Made by a program: the position numbers and the translations under genes. Source: Oscillospiraceae bacterium (GTDB taxonomy: Bacteria; Bacillota; Clostridia; Oscillospirales; Oscillospiraceae). From it: DNA of 51,971 nucleotides. The stretch lies in contig JAHHRQ010000006.1 in the NCBI GenBank assembly GCA_020025715.1, positions 1 to 51,971 on the forward strand. Reading direction: 5' to 3'. How positions within the stretch are numbered: position 1 is the stretch's first letter; the number at the start of each line of letters is the position of its first letter. The notes beneath the pieces are model-generated. The model made no database searches. It was not told where the DNA came from and worked only from the letters and a program-made list of their open reading frames with translations. Below, piece after piece: positions 26,906 through 36,091 of this stretch.

Positions 26906-27217
26906 ATGGACAGAAATTTCCCAGACACTCTTTCGGCGCTGCGCCGGGAGAAAAATATAAGCCAGCGGCAGGCTGCGGCTGAGCTTGGTATAAGTCAGGC
27001 TCTTTTGAGCCATTATGAAAATGGTGCCAGAGAGCCGGGGCTTAATTTTGTCTGCCGTGCCTGCGATTATTACGGTGTCACGGCTGACTACATGCTCTGC
27101 CGTTCCAATGACCCGGGCGGAGAAAATGTTGGCATTGCCAAAGCGTTTATAGGCCAGATCCGCACTGTGCTTGACAGGGCGGAAAGTGTACTTGACCAGT
27201 TTAACGGAGAAGAATAA
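26906..27217 (+). CDS. XRE-family helix-turn-helix regulator
   Basis: The 103-residue protein has a Cro/CI-type HTH at about 5-60 (LSALRREKNISQRQAAAELG, ISQALLSHYENGAREPG) and a short helical C-terminal tail. I start it at the ATG at 26906, 4-5 bases after GGAGAT; the earlier in-frame ATG (26894) lies on that ribosome site. Its stop TAA shares a base with the lepA start, so it is coupled to lepA. It is divergent from pta and may regulate it, itself, or both. Its target is unknown. Confidence 0.82.
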   Translation: MDRNFPDTLSALRREKNISQRQAAAELGISQALLSHYENGAREPGLNFVCRACDYYGVTADYMLCRSNDPGGENVGIAKAFIGQIRTVLDRAESVLDQFNGEE

Positions 27218-29022
27218 TGCAGGATCAGAAACACATAAGAAATTTTTCGATAATTGCTCATATCGACCACGGTAAGTCCACCCTTTCAGACCGCCTTATT
27301 GAAAAGTGCGGCGCGGTGGAGCAGCGTATAATGTCCGACCAGATTCTGGACAATATGGACCTTGAAAAGGAAAGAGGCATTACTATTAAGGCAAGAGCTG
27401 TCGGTCTTGAATACAAGGCTCAGGACGGCGAAACCTACACCCTCAACCTTATCGACACTCCGGGCCATGTTGACTTTAACTACGAGGTCAGCCGTTCTCT
27501 CGCAGCCTGCGAGGGCGCAGTGCTGGTGGTTGACGCCTCTCAGGGCGTTGAGGCTCAGACCCTTTCAAACACCTACCTTGCACTGGATAACGACCTTGAA
27601 ATTCTGCCGGTTATAAATAAAATCGACCTTCCCGCCGCCGACCCTCAGAGAGTCAAGGAGGAAGTGGAGGAGATAATCGGCATACCGGCAATGGATGCAC
27701 CAGAGATAAGCGCAAAGACCGGCATAAACATTGATGCGGTTCTGGAGGACATTGTTAAGAATGTTCCCGCACCCTCCGGTGACCCCGATGCTCCCTTAAA
27801 GGCTCTCATTTTCGACAGCCAGTACGACAACTACAAAGGCGTTATCGTCTTTATGCGAATTATGGACGGTAAAATCCGCAGAGACATGGAATTAAAGCTC
27901 ATGTCCACCGGCGCTGTTTACAAGGTTCTGGAAGTGGGACATCTGCGCCCCATCGGTCTTGAGCCCTGCAATGAACTCTCTGCCGGTGATGTTGGTTACT
28001 TTACCGCCAGCATTAAAAATGTTGCAGACACTCAGGTCGGTGATACCGTTACCGAGGTTGCACGTCCCGCAGAAAAGGCTCTTCCCGGCTACCGTCCCGC
28101 AAGACCTATGGTTTACTGCGGTATCTACACCGAGGACGGCTCCAAGTATCCCGATCTTCGCGATGCTCTGGAAAAGCTTAAATTAAACGACGCTTCTCTT
28201 TCCTACGAGCCTGAAAGCTCTGCCGCACTGGGCTTCGGTTTCCGCTGCGGATTTCTGGGTATGCTCCATATGGAGGTTATTCAGGAGAGACTGGAGAGAG
28301 AATTCAATCTGGAGCTTGTCACCACTCTGCCCTCCGTTATATATAAGGTATTAAAGACCGACGGCAAAGAGGTTATGGTTGATAACCCCCACAACTACCC
28401 CGATGTTGCTTCAATCGCCGAGGCTTACGAGCCATACGTTAAAGCATCTATTATTACCCCCAATGAGTTTGTGGGTAACATTATGCCTCTCTGTCAGGAC
28501 AGACGGGGTATATACCAGAACATGCAGTACCTTGACAGTCATCTGGTGGAGCTTCACTATGAAATGCCCTTAAACGAAATCGTCTACGACTTTTTCGATA
28601 CCCTGAAAGCCCGCACCAAGGGCTACGCTTCTCTGGACTTTGAGTTCTCCGAGTATAAGGAATCCGACCTTGTTAAGGTTGACCTTCTTATAAACGGAGA
28701 TCAGGTTGATGCCCTCAGCCTTATTGCACACAGAGAAAAGGCTTATCCCAGAGCCAGAAAGCTCTGCGAAAAGCTAAAGGAGAATATCCCCAGACAGCTC
28801 TTTGAAGTGCCCATTCAGGCCGCTATCGGCGGAAAGATTATCGCCCGCGAAACCGTAAAGGCCATGCGTAAGGACGTTCTTGCAAAGTGCTACGGCGGCG
28901 ATATTTCCAGAAAGAAAAAGCTGCTTGAAAAGCAGAAGGAAGGTAAAAAGAAAATGCGTCAGCTGGGTACCGTTCAGATACCTACCGAGGCTTTCCTTGC
29001 CGTTCTCAAGCTGGACGAGTAA
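27217..29022 (+). CDS. lepA: Translation elongation factor 4 (LepA)
   Basis: This 601-residue translational GTPase has G1 AHIDHGKSTL, G2 in RGITIK, G3 DTPGHVDF, G4 NKIDLPAAD and G5 SAKTG, then domains II, III and V and the LepA-specific C-terminal domain (SRKKKLLEKQKEGKKKMRQ, about 565-583). It back-translocates or remobilises stalled ribosomes. It starts on the last base of the XRE stop codon and is followed by a terminator at 29039. Confidence 0.96.
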   Translation: MQDQKHIRNFSIIAHIDHGKSTLSDRLIEKCGAVEQRIMSDQILDNMDLEKERGITIKARAVGLEYKAQDGETYTLNLIDTPGHVDFNYEVSRSLAACEGAVLVVDASQGVEAQTLSNTYLALDNDLEILPVINKIDLPAADPQRVKEEVEEIIGIPAMDAPEISAKTGINIDAVLEDIVKNVPAPSGDPDAPLKALIFDSQYDNYKGVIVFMRIMDGKIRRDMELKLMSTGAVYKVLEVGHLRPIGLEPCNELSAGDVGYFTASIKNVADTQVGDTVTEVARPAEKALPGYRPARPMVYCGIYTEDGSKYPDLRDALEKLKLNDASLSYEPESSAALGFGFRCGFLGMLHMEVIQERLEREFNLELVTTLPSVIYKVLKTDGKEVMVDNPHNYPDVASIAEAYEPYVKASIITPNEFVGNIMPLCQDRRGIYQNMQYLDSHLVELHYEMPLNEIVYDFFDTLKARTKGYASLDFEFSEYKESDLVKVDLLINGDQVDALSLIAHREKAYPRARKLCEKLKENIPRQLFEVPIQAAIGGKIIARETVKAMRKDVLAKCYGGDISRKKKLLEKQKEGKKKMRQLGTVQIPTEAFLAVLKLDE

Positions 29023-29038
29023 TTATCAAAAACAAATC

Positions 29039-29075
29039 ATGCCGAAGCCTTTACCGGCTTCGGCATTTGTTTAAT
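29039..29075 (+). terminator. Intrinsic terminator after lepA
   Basis: ATGCCGAAGCC (29039-29049) pairs with GGCTTCGGCAT (29056-29066), loop TTTACC, followed by TTGTTTAAT. Confidence 0.85.
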
Positions 29076-29154
29076 ATCCTTAAACAAATCTTAAAGAATT
29101 ACCCCCTTTATTCTTAAACGGACTTTGGTTTACAATACAGTTGAGGTGAAAAGA

Positions 29155-29847
29155 GTGTACAGAGTTTTAATTTGCGACGATGAAAAGGATATAGTTTCCG
29201 CCCTTAAAATCTATCTTGAAAGTGACGGTTACGAAACCCTGTGTGCCTATAACGGCAAGGAAGCCATTGAGCTGTTGAGAGAAAACGAAGTCCATCTGGT
29301 TTTAATGGATATTATGATGCCGGAAATGGACGGCATAAGCGCCATGGTGAAGATAAGGGAAGAGAGCAATGTGCCTGTTATCCTCCTTACCGCAAAGGGT
29401 GAGGATACGGACAAAATACTGGGGCTTAATGTAGGGGCTGACGACTATGTGACAAAACCCTTTAACCCTGTGGAGCTTCAGGCGAGAGTTCGTTCTCAGC
29501 TTCGGCGCTATATGCTTTTAGGCGGTGGAAACGTCCGTGAAACCAGCGTCAACATAGGCGGAATTTCCCTTGACGATAAGTCAAAAGAAGTGACTCTTGA
29601 CGGGGAAAGAGTAAATCTTACTCCCAGAGAGTACGACATTCTGAAGTTCCTCATGTCTCACCCCGGCGATGTTTTCTCACCTTCTGAAATTTATCGGGAA
29701 GTGTGGAAAGACGAACCCTTCGGTTCTGACAGCACCGTTGCAGTACACATTCGACACCTCAGGGAGAAACTGGAAATCAACCCCGCTGAGCCAAGATATA
29801 TTAAGGCAGTATGGGGACAGGGGTACAAAATAGAAAGGGGAAAATGA
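29155..29847 (+). CDS. OmpR-family two-component response regulator
   Basis: With the GTG start at 29155 (5 bases after TTGAGGTGA) the protein has 230 residues: receiver domain (acidic pair DD at 8-9, phospho-acceptor Asp52 in VLMDIMMPEMDG, Thr and Lys in LLTAKG and VTKPFNP) and a C-terminal winged helix (about 135-228, LTPREYDILKFL, VAVHIRHLREKLE). An in-frame ATG 10 codons upstream lacks a ribosome site. It is the partner of the histidine kinase that begins 1 base downstream. Confidence 0.92.
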   Translation: MYRVLICDDEKDIVSALKIYLESDGYETLCAYNGKEAIELLRENEVHLVLMDIMMPEMDGISAMVKIREESNVPVILLTAKGEDTDKILGLNVGADDYVTKPFNPVELQARVRSQLRRYMLLGGGNVRETSVNIGGISLDDKSKEVTLDGERVNLTPREYDILKFLMSHPGDVFSPSEIYREVWKDEPFGSDSTVAVHIRHLREKLEINPAEPRYIKAVWGQGYKIERGK

Positions 29848-29848
29848 G

Positions 29849-31834
29849 ATGAAAAAACTTAAAAGCAGTCTTTGTGCAAAAATTATTGCTATTATACTGC
29901 TGTGTGCAACGGGCGTTTTGGTAATGCTGTCAAGTGCAGTAGTTGTCAGCGCCTATGAGGTAGGAGCTTATAACAAGAGCTACACGGAATACTACAATGA
30001 TACCGTTGAAAGGGCAGTACGCCTTGAAATTCATAACAATTACAACTATGATGTTAATGAAATATGGTATGAATACGACAACGAAACCAAACAGGACAGT
30101 AATTTCCGATATAATGTGTATGAATTGCAGCCCTCGGGCAGAGAGAAGCTTGTACATGAGGGACTGGATAAGGGTGAGAAAACCATATGCAAAACCAGCC
30201 TCTACTACATCCATGCAAAATATAAAGACGGCACCAATTACAGCGAAGGACTTTTTGACAAGAGCTCATATTTCCAGATTATGGAAATGATGAAAGGAAA
30301 TAAGGAGTTTGAAAATATTCGCGGCTTTCGTATTGACGGATATGCGCTGCCGCTTGTTGCAAACGACCGGATATATCGTGTAGCAATGATCTCAACGGAG
30401 GTCTACAATTTGCGCTATACAGCTATTATTGCAGCCGTAATTTCCTTTGTGGTTTTCATAGCCATATTCTGTTTCCTGATTTCTTCTGCCGGACATAAAA
30501 AGGGAGAAGAGGAAATTTATTTAACTTCGATTGACAGAATGCCATTTGACCTTCTGACTTTAATTGTGGGCGGAGCGGGCATTTGCTGCATCCTGTTTGG
30601 CTTTGGCTGGGGCGTATCATCTGACCGGTTTGAATATATCATTATTGCCGGCGTCGGAACAGCGGCTGCGATATTTATTGCAGCACTCTACTGCATGAGC
30701 TTTGCCGCAAGAATGAAAAAGGGCGGATTTATTAACGGCGTGTGGAAAAGCTGCCTTTTATATAAGCTCTGGATGTGGCTCTGGGGCTGGATCAAAAAAG
30801 GCTTTAAAGCCTGCGGAAAGTATATAAAGCTTTTCTTTAAGTATCTTCCTGCATCTATAAGACCTATGGCAGTTGCCGTGGCTCTTATAATCCTTGATTT
30901 CCTTATTCTTTGCTTTAACAGCTATGAGTTTGACAATCAGATTGTCTGGCTGGTAATTTCAAGAATTTTACTGCTGGGCGGCATTTTATACCTGCTGACC
31001 TGCTTTAAGAAAATCAATGAGGGCATGAAAAAGGTAACCGAAAACGGCGAAAGCTGCGACATTAACACAAAATACCTTTTCGGCCCGTTAAAAGAGCAGG
31101 CGGAAAATCTCAGCAACATTTCCGATGGCATAAAAAATGCCGTTGAGGAAAAAATGAAGAGCGAGCGGTTTAGAACCGAACTTATCACAAACGTTTCCCA
31201 TGATATTAAAACTCCTCTTACCTCCATTGTAAACTATGTTGACCTGATGGAAAAAGAGGAGCCGGAAAACGAGAAGATGAAGGAATATCTGGAAGTTCTC
31301 TCCCGCCAGTCCGCAAGACTAAAAAAGCTTATTGACGATCTGGTAGAGGCTTCTAAGGCTTCATCCGGCAGTTTGCCTGTAAATCTGGAAAAACTGGAGC
31401 TTGGGGTTCTTATTCAGCAGACCGCAGGCGAGTATCAGGAAAAAATGGCCGAAAAGGGCCTTGAGCTTATTGTCACACAGCCTGAGGAAAAGCTTGAGAT
31501 AATGGCTGACGGCAAGCATATGTGGCGTATATTCGATAACTTAATGAACAATATCATTAAATACGCCATGCCCGGAACAAGAGTTTATCTTGACCTTGAG
31601 AAAAAGAACAGCAACGCACTGGTGAGCTTCAGAAATATTTCAAACAAGCGTCTGAACGTCAGCAGCGAAGAACTTCTGGAACGCTTCGTAAGAGGTGACA
31701 GCTCCAGAAACACTGAGGGTTCCGGCCTTGGCCTTTCCATTGCCCAGAGCCTTACCACTCTCCAGAACGGAGATATGGAGCTGAGCATTGACGGCGACCT
31801 CTTCAAAGTTACTCTCAAATTTAAAACCATATAA
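29849..31834 (+). CDS. Multi-spanning sensor histidine kinase
   Basis: The 661-residue kinase has a first membrane segment at about 12-33, an extracytoplasmic region of about 150 residues (about 35-185), then further membrane segments (about 188-208, 232-255, 262-285, 335-355 and 362-382). After a linker comes HisKA with the phosphorylated His451 (NVSHDIKTPLTSI), then the ATPase domain (N box NLMNNIIKYAM, G box GSGLGLSIAQSL). The extra membrane segments behind the sensor loop are more than the classic two and may sense membrane state. The ligand is unknown. It is cotranscribed with the regulator and followed by a terminator. Confidence 0.9.
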   Translation: MKKLKSSLCAKIIAIILLCATGVLVMLSSAVVVSAYEVGAYNKSYTEYYNDTVERAVRLEIHNNYNYDVNEIWYEYDNETKQDSNFRYNVYELQPSGREKLVHEGLDKGEKTICKTSLYYIHAKYKDGTNYSEGLFDKSSYFQIMEMMKGNKEFENIRGFRIDGYALPLVANDRIYRVAMISTEVYNLRYTAIIAAVISFVVFIAIFCFLISSAGHKKGEEEIYLTSIDRMPFDLLTLIVGGAGICCILFGFGWGVSSDRFEYIIIAGVGTAAAIFIAALYCMSFAARMKKGGFINGVWKSCLLYKLWMWLWGWIKKGFKACGKYIKLFFKYLPASIRPMAVAVALIILDFLILCFNSYEFDNQIVWLVISRILLLGGILYLLTCFKKINEGMKKVTENGESCDINTKYLFGPLKEQAENLSNISDGIKNAVEEKMKSERFRTELITNVSHDIKTPLTSIVNYVDLMEKEEPENEKMKEYLEVLSRQSARLKKLIDDLVEASKASSGSLPVNLEKLELGVLIQQTAGEYQEKMAEKGLELIVTQPEEKLEIMADGKHMWRIFDNLMNNIIKYAMPGTRVYLDLEKKNSNALVSFRNISNKRLNVSSEELLERFVRGDSSRNTEGSGLGLSIAQSLTTLQNGDMELSIDGDLFKVTLKFKTI

Positions 31835-31840
31835 ATAAAA

Positions 31841-31867
31841 AACAGCGCCGAAAGGCGCTGTTTTTTT
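31841..31867. terminator. Intrinsic terminator after the histidine kinase
   Basis: AACAGCGCC-GAAA-GGCGCTGTT (31841-31862) with a GNRA tetraloop is followed by TTTTT. The left flank is A-rich (AAATAAAA), so it can also serve the convergent cupin gene. Confidence 0.9.
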
Positions 31868-31873
31868 ATGTTC

Positions 31874-32221
31874 TCAGGTATTTAATACAAGGGCGATAAC
31901 TTCCAGAGTTTCGTCCTTTACGTTTGTCAGGCTGTGACCCTCGCCGTCGTTTGTGAAGGTGACGTCACCGGGGTGAAGAACGGTTTCAACACCGTTATCA
32001 TTATAAAGAGCCTCGCCCTTTAATACATAGTAGTACTCACAGGTGCCCTTATGGATGTGCCAGCCTATACCGGCACCCTTTTCAATATAGTTGTGGTTGA
32101 ATATCTTGCCCTTATTCAGCATTTCCTCCGGACTCTGCAAGATGCGGCGCACATGCACCGGAGCGGGGCCGTTCTGAATGGTGATTTCTTCAAATATTCT
32201 GTCTTTTTCTCTTCTTACCAT
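31874..32221 (-). CDS. Small cupin-domain protein
   Basis: A 115-residue single-domain cupin. Motif 1 is GIGWHIHKGTCEYYYVLKGEA (first part His-x-His with the following Glu) and motif 2 is HPGDVTFTNDGEGHSL, which supply a 3-His/1-Glu metal site. Such proteins bind or isomerise small ligands, often sugars or carboxylates; the substrate cannot be told. It starts 2 bases after the LUD-domain gene and is cotranscribed with it. Confidence 0.85.
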   Translation of the reverse strand: MVRREKDRIFEEITIQNGPAPVHVRRILQSPEEMLNKGKIFNHNYIEKGAGIGWHIHKGTCEYYYVLKGEALYNDNGVETVLHPGDVTFTNDGEGHSLTNVKDETLEVIALVLNT

Positions 32222-32223
32222 AA

Positions 32224-32814
32224 TTAAAATCCAAGCTCCTCATCAATTAAAATTATTTCTGTATCCATGCCCATCATGGGACCCCAAAGCACCAGAAGAG
32301 CGTTGCATATTCTGCTCTTCATGCGGCAGTCATGGCACTTGCCGTCAATCTTGCAGGGGTTATTGTTATCAAAGCGTCCGCAGTTTTTAACGGCGGCAAT
32401 GTTTCTCGCTCTGTCCAGAGCAGAATGAAAATCAGGGCGGATTTTATTAGTACCTGCAACTATGTAGACCTTCTTATCTCCGTAGACCTGACCTGCAAGA
32501 CGGTTGCCCTTGCCGTCAATGTTCAGAATTTCGCCGTCCTCGCTGATTGCGTTTGCGCTTGTGATATATACGGGGGCGGAATTGGCTTTCGCAATAGTCT
32601 CGGGGCCGGGAGTTTTCCAGTGCCAGTAAACTGAATTGTTTTCGCTGAGCTTTTCAAAAAGTCCCAGAGCTTCTGCGGTTTTTGAGCCGCCGATGCCGAC
32701 GTCGGTGTTCTTCACCTCAGAGCAAATGTACTCAGAAGCCTCGGCTCCGGTTTTGAAAAACTTAACATTATATCCCCGAAGCTCAAGATTTTTTATGGCT
32801 TTTTCTAAATTCAT
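32224..32814 (-). CDS. LUD-domain (LutC/YkgG-like) protein
   Basis: The 196-residue protein has the LUD fold features DVGIGGSKTAEALGLFE (about 38-54), YITSANAISEDGEILNIDG (about 83-101) and a Cys-rich stretch NPCKIDGKCHDCRMKSRICN (about 151-170) that could bind a metal or Fe-S cluster. LUD proteins include LutC of the lactate-utilisation complex, but lutA and lutB are absent here and standalone LUD proteins have no assigned function. It forms a leftward pair with the cupin gene. Promoter at 32857-32886. Confidence 0.85.
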   Translation of the reverse strand: MNLEKAIKNLELRGYNVKFFKTGAEASEYICSEVKNTDVGIGGSKTAEALGLFEKLSENNSVYWHWKTPGPETIAKANSAPVYITSANAISEDGEILNIDGKGNRLAGQVYGDKKVYIVAGTNKIRPDFHSALDRARNIAAVKNCGRFDNNNPCKIDGKCHDCRMKSRICNALLVLWGPMMGMDTEIILIDEELGF

Positions 32815-32856
32815 TACACTCTACCTCCATATAAAATTTCCCGTTCGGTACCGTAC

Positions 32857-32886
32857 ATTATACTATACCGGACGGGATTTTGGCAA
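32857..32886 (-). promoter_or_regulatory. Promoter of the LUD-cupin pair inside a hairpin
   Basis: On the minus strand TTGCCA (32881-32886), 18 bases, TATAAT (32857-32862). The -10 box sits in the loop of an inverted repeat (32840-32850 CCCGTTCGGTA with 32866-32876 TACCGGACGGG) that may also terminate the upstream nucleotidyltransferase gene. Confidence 0.55.
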
Positions 32887-33912
32887 TTACAAATTAAACG
32901 CCTCCGCCAGCTCTCTGGCGGAAAGGGCAAGTGATTTTGCGTACTCCGTATCCTCAGAGGAAACGGCAATGCGGAGAGCCGATGTTTTACTAAGGGGCGA
33001 AATGTGCATATTAAATCTGGGGCGCACAAGCCGGATGCCGTCGGAGTAGTCGGCACCCATATCCAGCAGCGCTTCGGAAAGGGCACCCATAAGCTGAGCA
33101 CGGCTTTTGCATGGACATTCAAGGCAGAAGGATGAATTTTCCGCCTGCTCCTCTGCGTCTTCGTCCTTCGCGGGAATGAAATTTTCCGCCGGATTTATTT
33201 TCAGACAGCCGCTTAATGCGTCAACGCAGCACTTATAATAGGAAAGGGGAGTGCCCACATCACACCAGTAGCCCTCAAGAGGTATTCCCAGAACCTTTCT
33301 GCCGCTCTCCAGAAGCTGTGGGAAAAGCTGCTTTCCGAAATCGTATGGCTGACCATCTGGCACAAGCTCCATGGCAGAGGGAGAAATCACATATATGCCG
33401 GTATTTACAAGGTCCGTTACCACTCTCTGCCATTTGGGCTTTTCTATAAAGGCGTGTACAATACTGCCCTCGTCGGTGACCGCAAGGCCGTAGCTCAAAG
33501 GCTCGCTGTCCCGGTGGAGAGCTATGCTTACGGCGGCTTTTTCTTCCTTGTGTTTTTCCATAAGCTCATTTAGCCGGAAGTCACAGGCCGCATCTCCGCT
33601 TATTACCAGAAAATCCTCGTCACCGTAGAAATCCTTGCAGTTTTTTACCCCGCCCGCTGTGCCGAGAGCTTCTTTTTCTACGCGGTAGCTGAGATTTACG
33701 CCGAATTTTTCGCCGTTTCCGAAATATTCCATTATATCTTCCGCCCTGTATTTTACGGCGGCACATATATCCGTAAAACCCTGATTTTTTAACAGCTCTA
33801 TTATATGCTCCATCATGGGTTTTCCAAGCAGTTCAACCATTGGCTTGGGGCGCTCTCCGGACACGGCTTTAAGCCGCTTTCCCTCGCCGCCTGCCATAAT
33901 AACAGCTTTCAA
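32887..33912 (-). CDS. Sugar-phosphate nucleotidyltransferase with a phosphomannomutase-like C-terminal remnant
   Basis: The 341-residue protein (TTG start at 33912, 7 bases after GGAGG) begins with KAVIMAGGEGKRLKAVSGERPKPM, the NTP-transferase signature (given here in two overlapping parts: AVIMAGGEGKRL and ERPKPM). It contains the GDAACDF metal motif and VNTGIYV. The catalytic domain ends near residue 230. After a linker rich in Asp/Glu, the last about 60 residues (DGIRLVRPRFNMHISPLSK, ALRIAVSSED) resemble the phosphate-binding domain IV of phosphoglucomutase/phosphomannomutase, as in the large NTase-PMM fusions of Clostridia, but domains I-III are missing. It probably makes an NDP-sugar. 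Confidence 0.78.
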   Translation of the reverse strand: MKAVIMAGGEGKRLKAVSGERPKPMVELLGKPMMEHIIELLKNQGFTDICAAVKYRAEDIMEYFGNGEKFGVNLSYRVEKEALGTAGGVKNCKDFYGDEDFLVISGDAACDFRLNELMEKHKEEKAAVSIALHRDSEPLSYGLAVTDEGSIVHAFIEKPKWQRVVTDLVNTGIYVISPSAMELVPDGQPYDFGKQLFPQLLESGRKVLGIPLEGYWCDVGTPLSYYKCCVDALSGCLKINPAENFIPAKDEDAEEQAENSSFCLECPCKSRAQLMGALSEALLDMGADYSDGIRLVRPRFNMHISPLSKTSALRIAVSSEDTEYAKSLALSARELAEAFNL

Positions 33913-33977
33913 ATCCCTTCCTCCTAATTCCGATATACATTCATTAGTATTAGCAATTTGCAATAGATTATTAGTCC

Positions 33978-34006
33978 TTGTAAAGAATGTAAGGATATGA
34001 TAAAAT
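33978..34006 (+). promoter_or_regulatory. SigA promoter of the gdpP-rplI-dnaB block
   Basis: TTGTAA (33978-33983), 17 bases, TAAAAT (34001-34006), 64 bases before gdpP. No terminator is seen until after ftsH (41900), so it may drive a long transcript. Confidence 0.7.
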
Positions 34007-34069
34007 ACTACGTTGATTAAATATACTCGCCTTTCCGCATGAATTTTGTAACAAGAAGGAGGAACAGCG

Positions 34070-36067
34070 ATGAAAGGGAATAAAAATATTCAGAGACTTG
34101 TTGAGCCGGGCGCAGGAGTATACCTGTTCTTCCTTTTACTCTTTGCCGCGGCTACAATGTTCTTTAAAATGTATTATCTCGCCGCAGCAGAGGGCGTTGC
34201 AATACTGGTTATTATTGTTTATGTGGTAGTTTTAAAGCACAAAAAGGCTAAAGAACTTGCAGAATATATAGAATCAGTTAAATACGACACCGAAAACGCA
34301 AAAAGCAATACCCTTATGAATTTTCCGCTGCCTATTGCCGTTTTCAGAATGGACGATTACAGAATTATCTGGGGCAATGACATCTTCTTCGAGATGTGTG
34401 CATCCGATGTGGTGTCAAGACTGGACGCTTCAATTTCCGATATAGTCCCTGATTTCAGCGGCAAGTGGCTTATGGAAGGTAAAAAGGTTTACCCCAGCAT
34501 AATGGAGATAGGCGGCAAAAAGTACCAGCTCCACGGCAAAATCATCCGTTCCGACAAGGAGGATGAAACTACCGCATTTATGGGTATAGGCTACTTTGTG
34601 GATGTTACCGACTACGATAATATCAGACTTGAATACGAAAACTCCCGTCCCGTACCCGGTATTGTGGTTGTGGACAACATGGAGGAGCTTTTTAAAAACC
34701 TGACCGAGCGCGATAAAAACGATATAAGAGAGCATATCGATGATAAGCTTTCCCAGTGGTGCAGCGAAAACAAAGGTATTCTCCGCCGCTACGACAGAGA
34801 CAGATACATGGTCGTTTTTGAAAAACGCTACATTCGGGAAATGAAGGTTCAGAAATTCCCCATTGTTGAGGAAATGCACCAGATAGAAAGCCCCGCCGGC
34901 ATAAACGCCACCATAAGCATAGGTCTGGGCGAGGACAGTGAAAACATGATAGAGGGTATGCAGTTTGCCGATATGGGTGTTGAGCTTGCCCTTTCCAGAG
35001 GCGGCGATCAGGTTGTTATTAAAAACAAGCTGAGCTTTGAATTCTTCGGCGGCCGGGGCTATGAGGTGGAAAAGCGCACAAAGGTTCGTTCCCGCGTTAT
35101 GGCAAACACTCTGGCAGAGCTGCTGAGGGATTCCTCTCAGGTTTTGGTCATGGGCCACCGCTTTGCAGACCTTGATGCTGTGGGCGCAGCCGTTGGTGTG
35201 TGCTGTCTCAGCAGAAAGTGCGCGGTTAAGGCAAATATCGTAATTGATGTAAATAAAACTGCTGCCGGAATGCTCATAGACAGAGTGAGAGAAACCGAGG
35301 AGTATAAGGATGTATTTATAAGCCCTCAGGAGGCTTTGCTCAAAGCAGACGGACACACTCTTCTGGTGGTTGTGGATACAAACCGCCCCGAACAGGTCGA
35401 ATATCCCGACCTGTTGAGCGCCTGCAACAGAGTGGCTGTTATCGACCACCACAGAGTTGCGGCTACCTATATACAGAATGCGGCTCTGGGCTTTATTGAG
35501 CCTTACGCATCCTCCGCCTGCGAGCTTCTCACCGAAATTCTGCAGGAAGTTGCAGACGAGTCCGACATTCTTAAAATCGAAGCTGAAGCTATGCTTTCGG
35601 GTATAGTTTTAGATACAAAGAGCTTTTCTATCCGCACCGGCGAGCGCACCTTTGACGCAGCTTCATACCTGCGCCGTATAGGAGCAGATACCGCCGAGGT
35701 CAAGAAGCTTTTCCAGACCGATATGGAAGACACCATATCAAAGTACAAAATACTCCAGAGCGCAAAGCTTTACAGAGGCGTGGCTGTTGCCACTCCCGAA
35801 GAAGCTCAGGACAGAGTCGTAGCCGCTCAGGCTGCCGACGAGCTGCTTAACATTTCCGGCGTTACGGCCTCTGTTGTGGTTGTCCCCAACGGCAGGGGAG
35901 GAGCATTTATTTCCGCAAGATCTATCGGAGAAATCAACGTTCAGATCCTGATGGAAAAACTGGGCGGCGGCGGAAACAGAAGCGCTGCGGCTGCACAGTT
36001 TGAAGACACGGCATTCGATGATATCATCGAAAAGGTATATGCCGCAATCAATGAATATTTAGGCTAA
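34070..36067 (+). CDS. gdpP: Cyclic-di-AMP phosphodiesterase GdpP
   Basis: The 665-residue protein has two membrane segments (about 15-60), a PAS-like domain (about 80-190), a degenerate GGDEF domain (about 195-320; ALSRGGDQVVIKN holds the GGD remnant) and DHH/DHHA1 domains with GHRFADLDAVGAAVG (about 364-378), VVDTNR, VIDHHR (about 452-457) and a C-terminal GGGGNRSAAAAQF. It hydrolyses c-di-AMP to pApA, setting potassium and osmolyte homeostasis. The order gdpP-rplI-dnaB is the classical Firmicutes arrangement. RBS: AAGGAGG. Confidence 0.95.
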   Translation: MKGNKNIQRLVEPGAGVYLFFLLLFAAATMFFKMYYLAAAEGVAILVIIVYVVVLKHKKAKELAEYIESVKYDTENAKSNTLMNFPLPIAVFRMDDYRIIWGNDIFFEMCASDVVSRLDASISDIVPDFSGKWLMEGKKVYPSIMEIGGKKYQLHGKIIRSDKEDETTAFMGIGYFVDVTDYDNIRLEYENSRPVPGIVVVDNMEELFKNLTERDKNDIREHIDDKLSQWCSENKGILRRYDRDRYMVVFEKRYIREMKVQKFPIVEEMHQIESPAGINATISIGLGEDSENMIEGMQFADMGVELALSRGGDQVVIKNKLSFEFFGGRGYEVEKRTKVRSRVMANTLAELLRDSSQVLVMGHRFADLDAVGAAVGVCCLSRKCAVKANIVIDVNKTAAGMLIDRVRETEEYKDVFISPQEALLKADGHTLLVVVDTNRPEQVEYPDLLSACNRVAVIDHHRVAATYIQNAALGFIEPYASSACELLTEILQEVADESDILKIEAEAMLSGIVLDTKSFSIRTGERTFDAASYLRRIGADTAEVKKLFQTDMEDTISKYKILQSAKLYRGVAVATPEEAQDRVVAAQAADELLNISGVTASVVVVPNGRGGAFISARSIGEINVQILMEKLGGGGNRSAAAAQFEDTAFDDIIEKVYAAINEYLG

Positions 36068-36091
36068 AATCTTAAAAGGAGATATGTTCAA

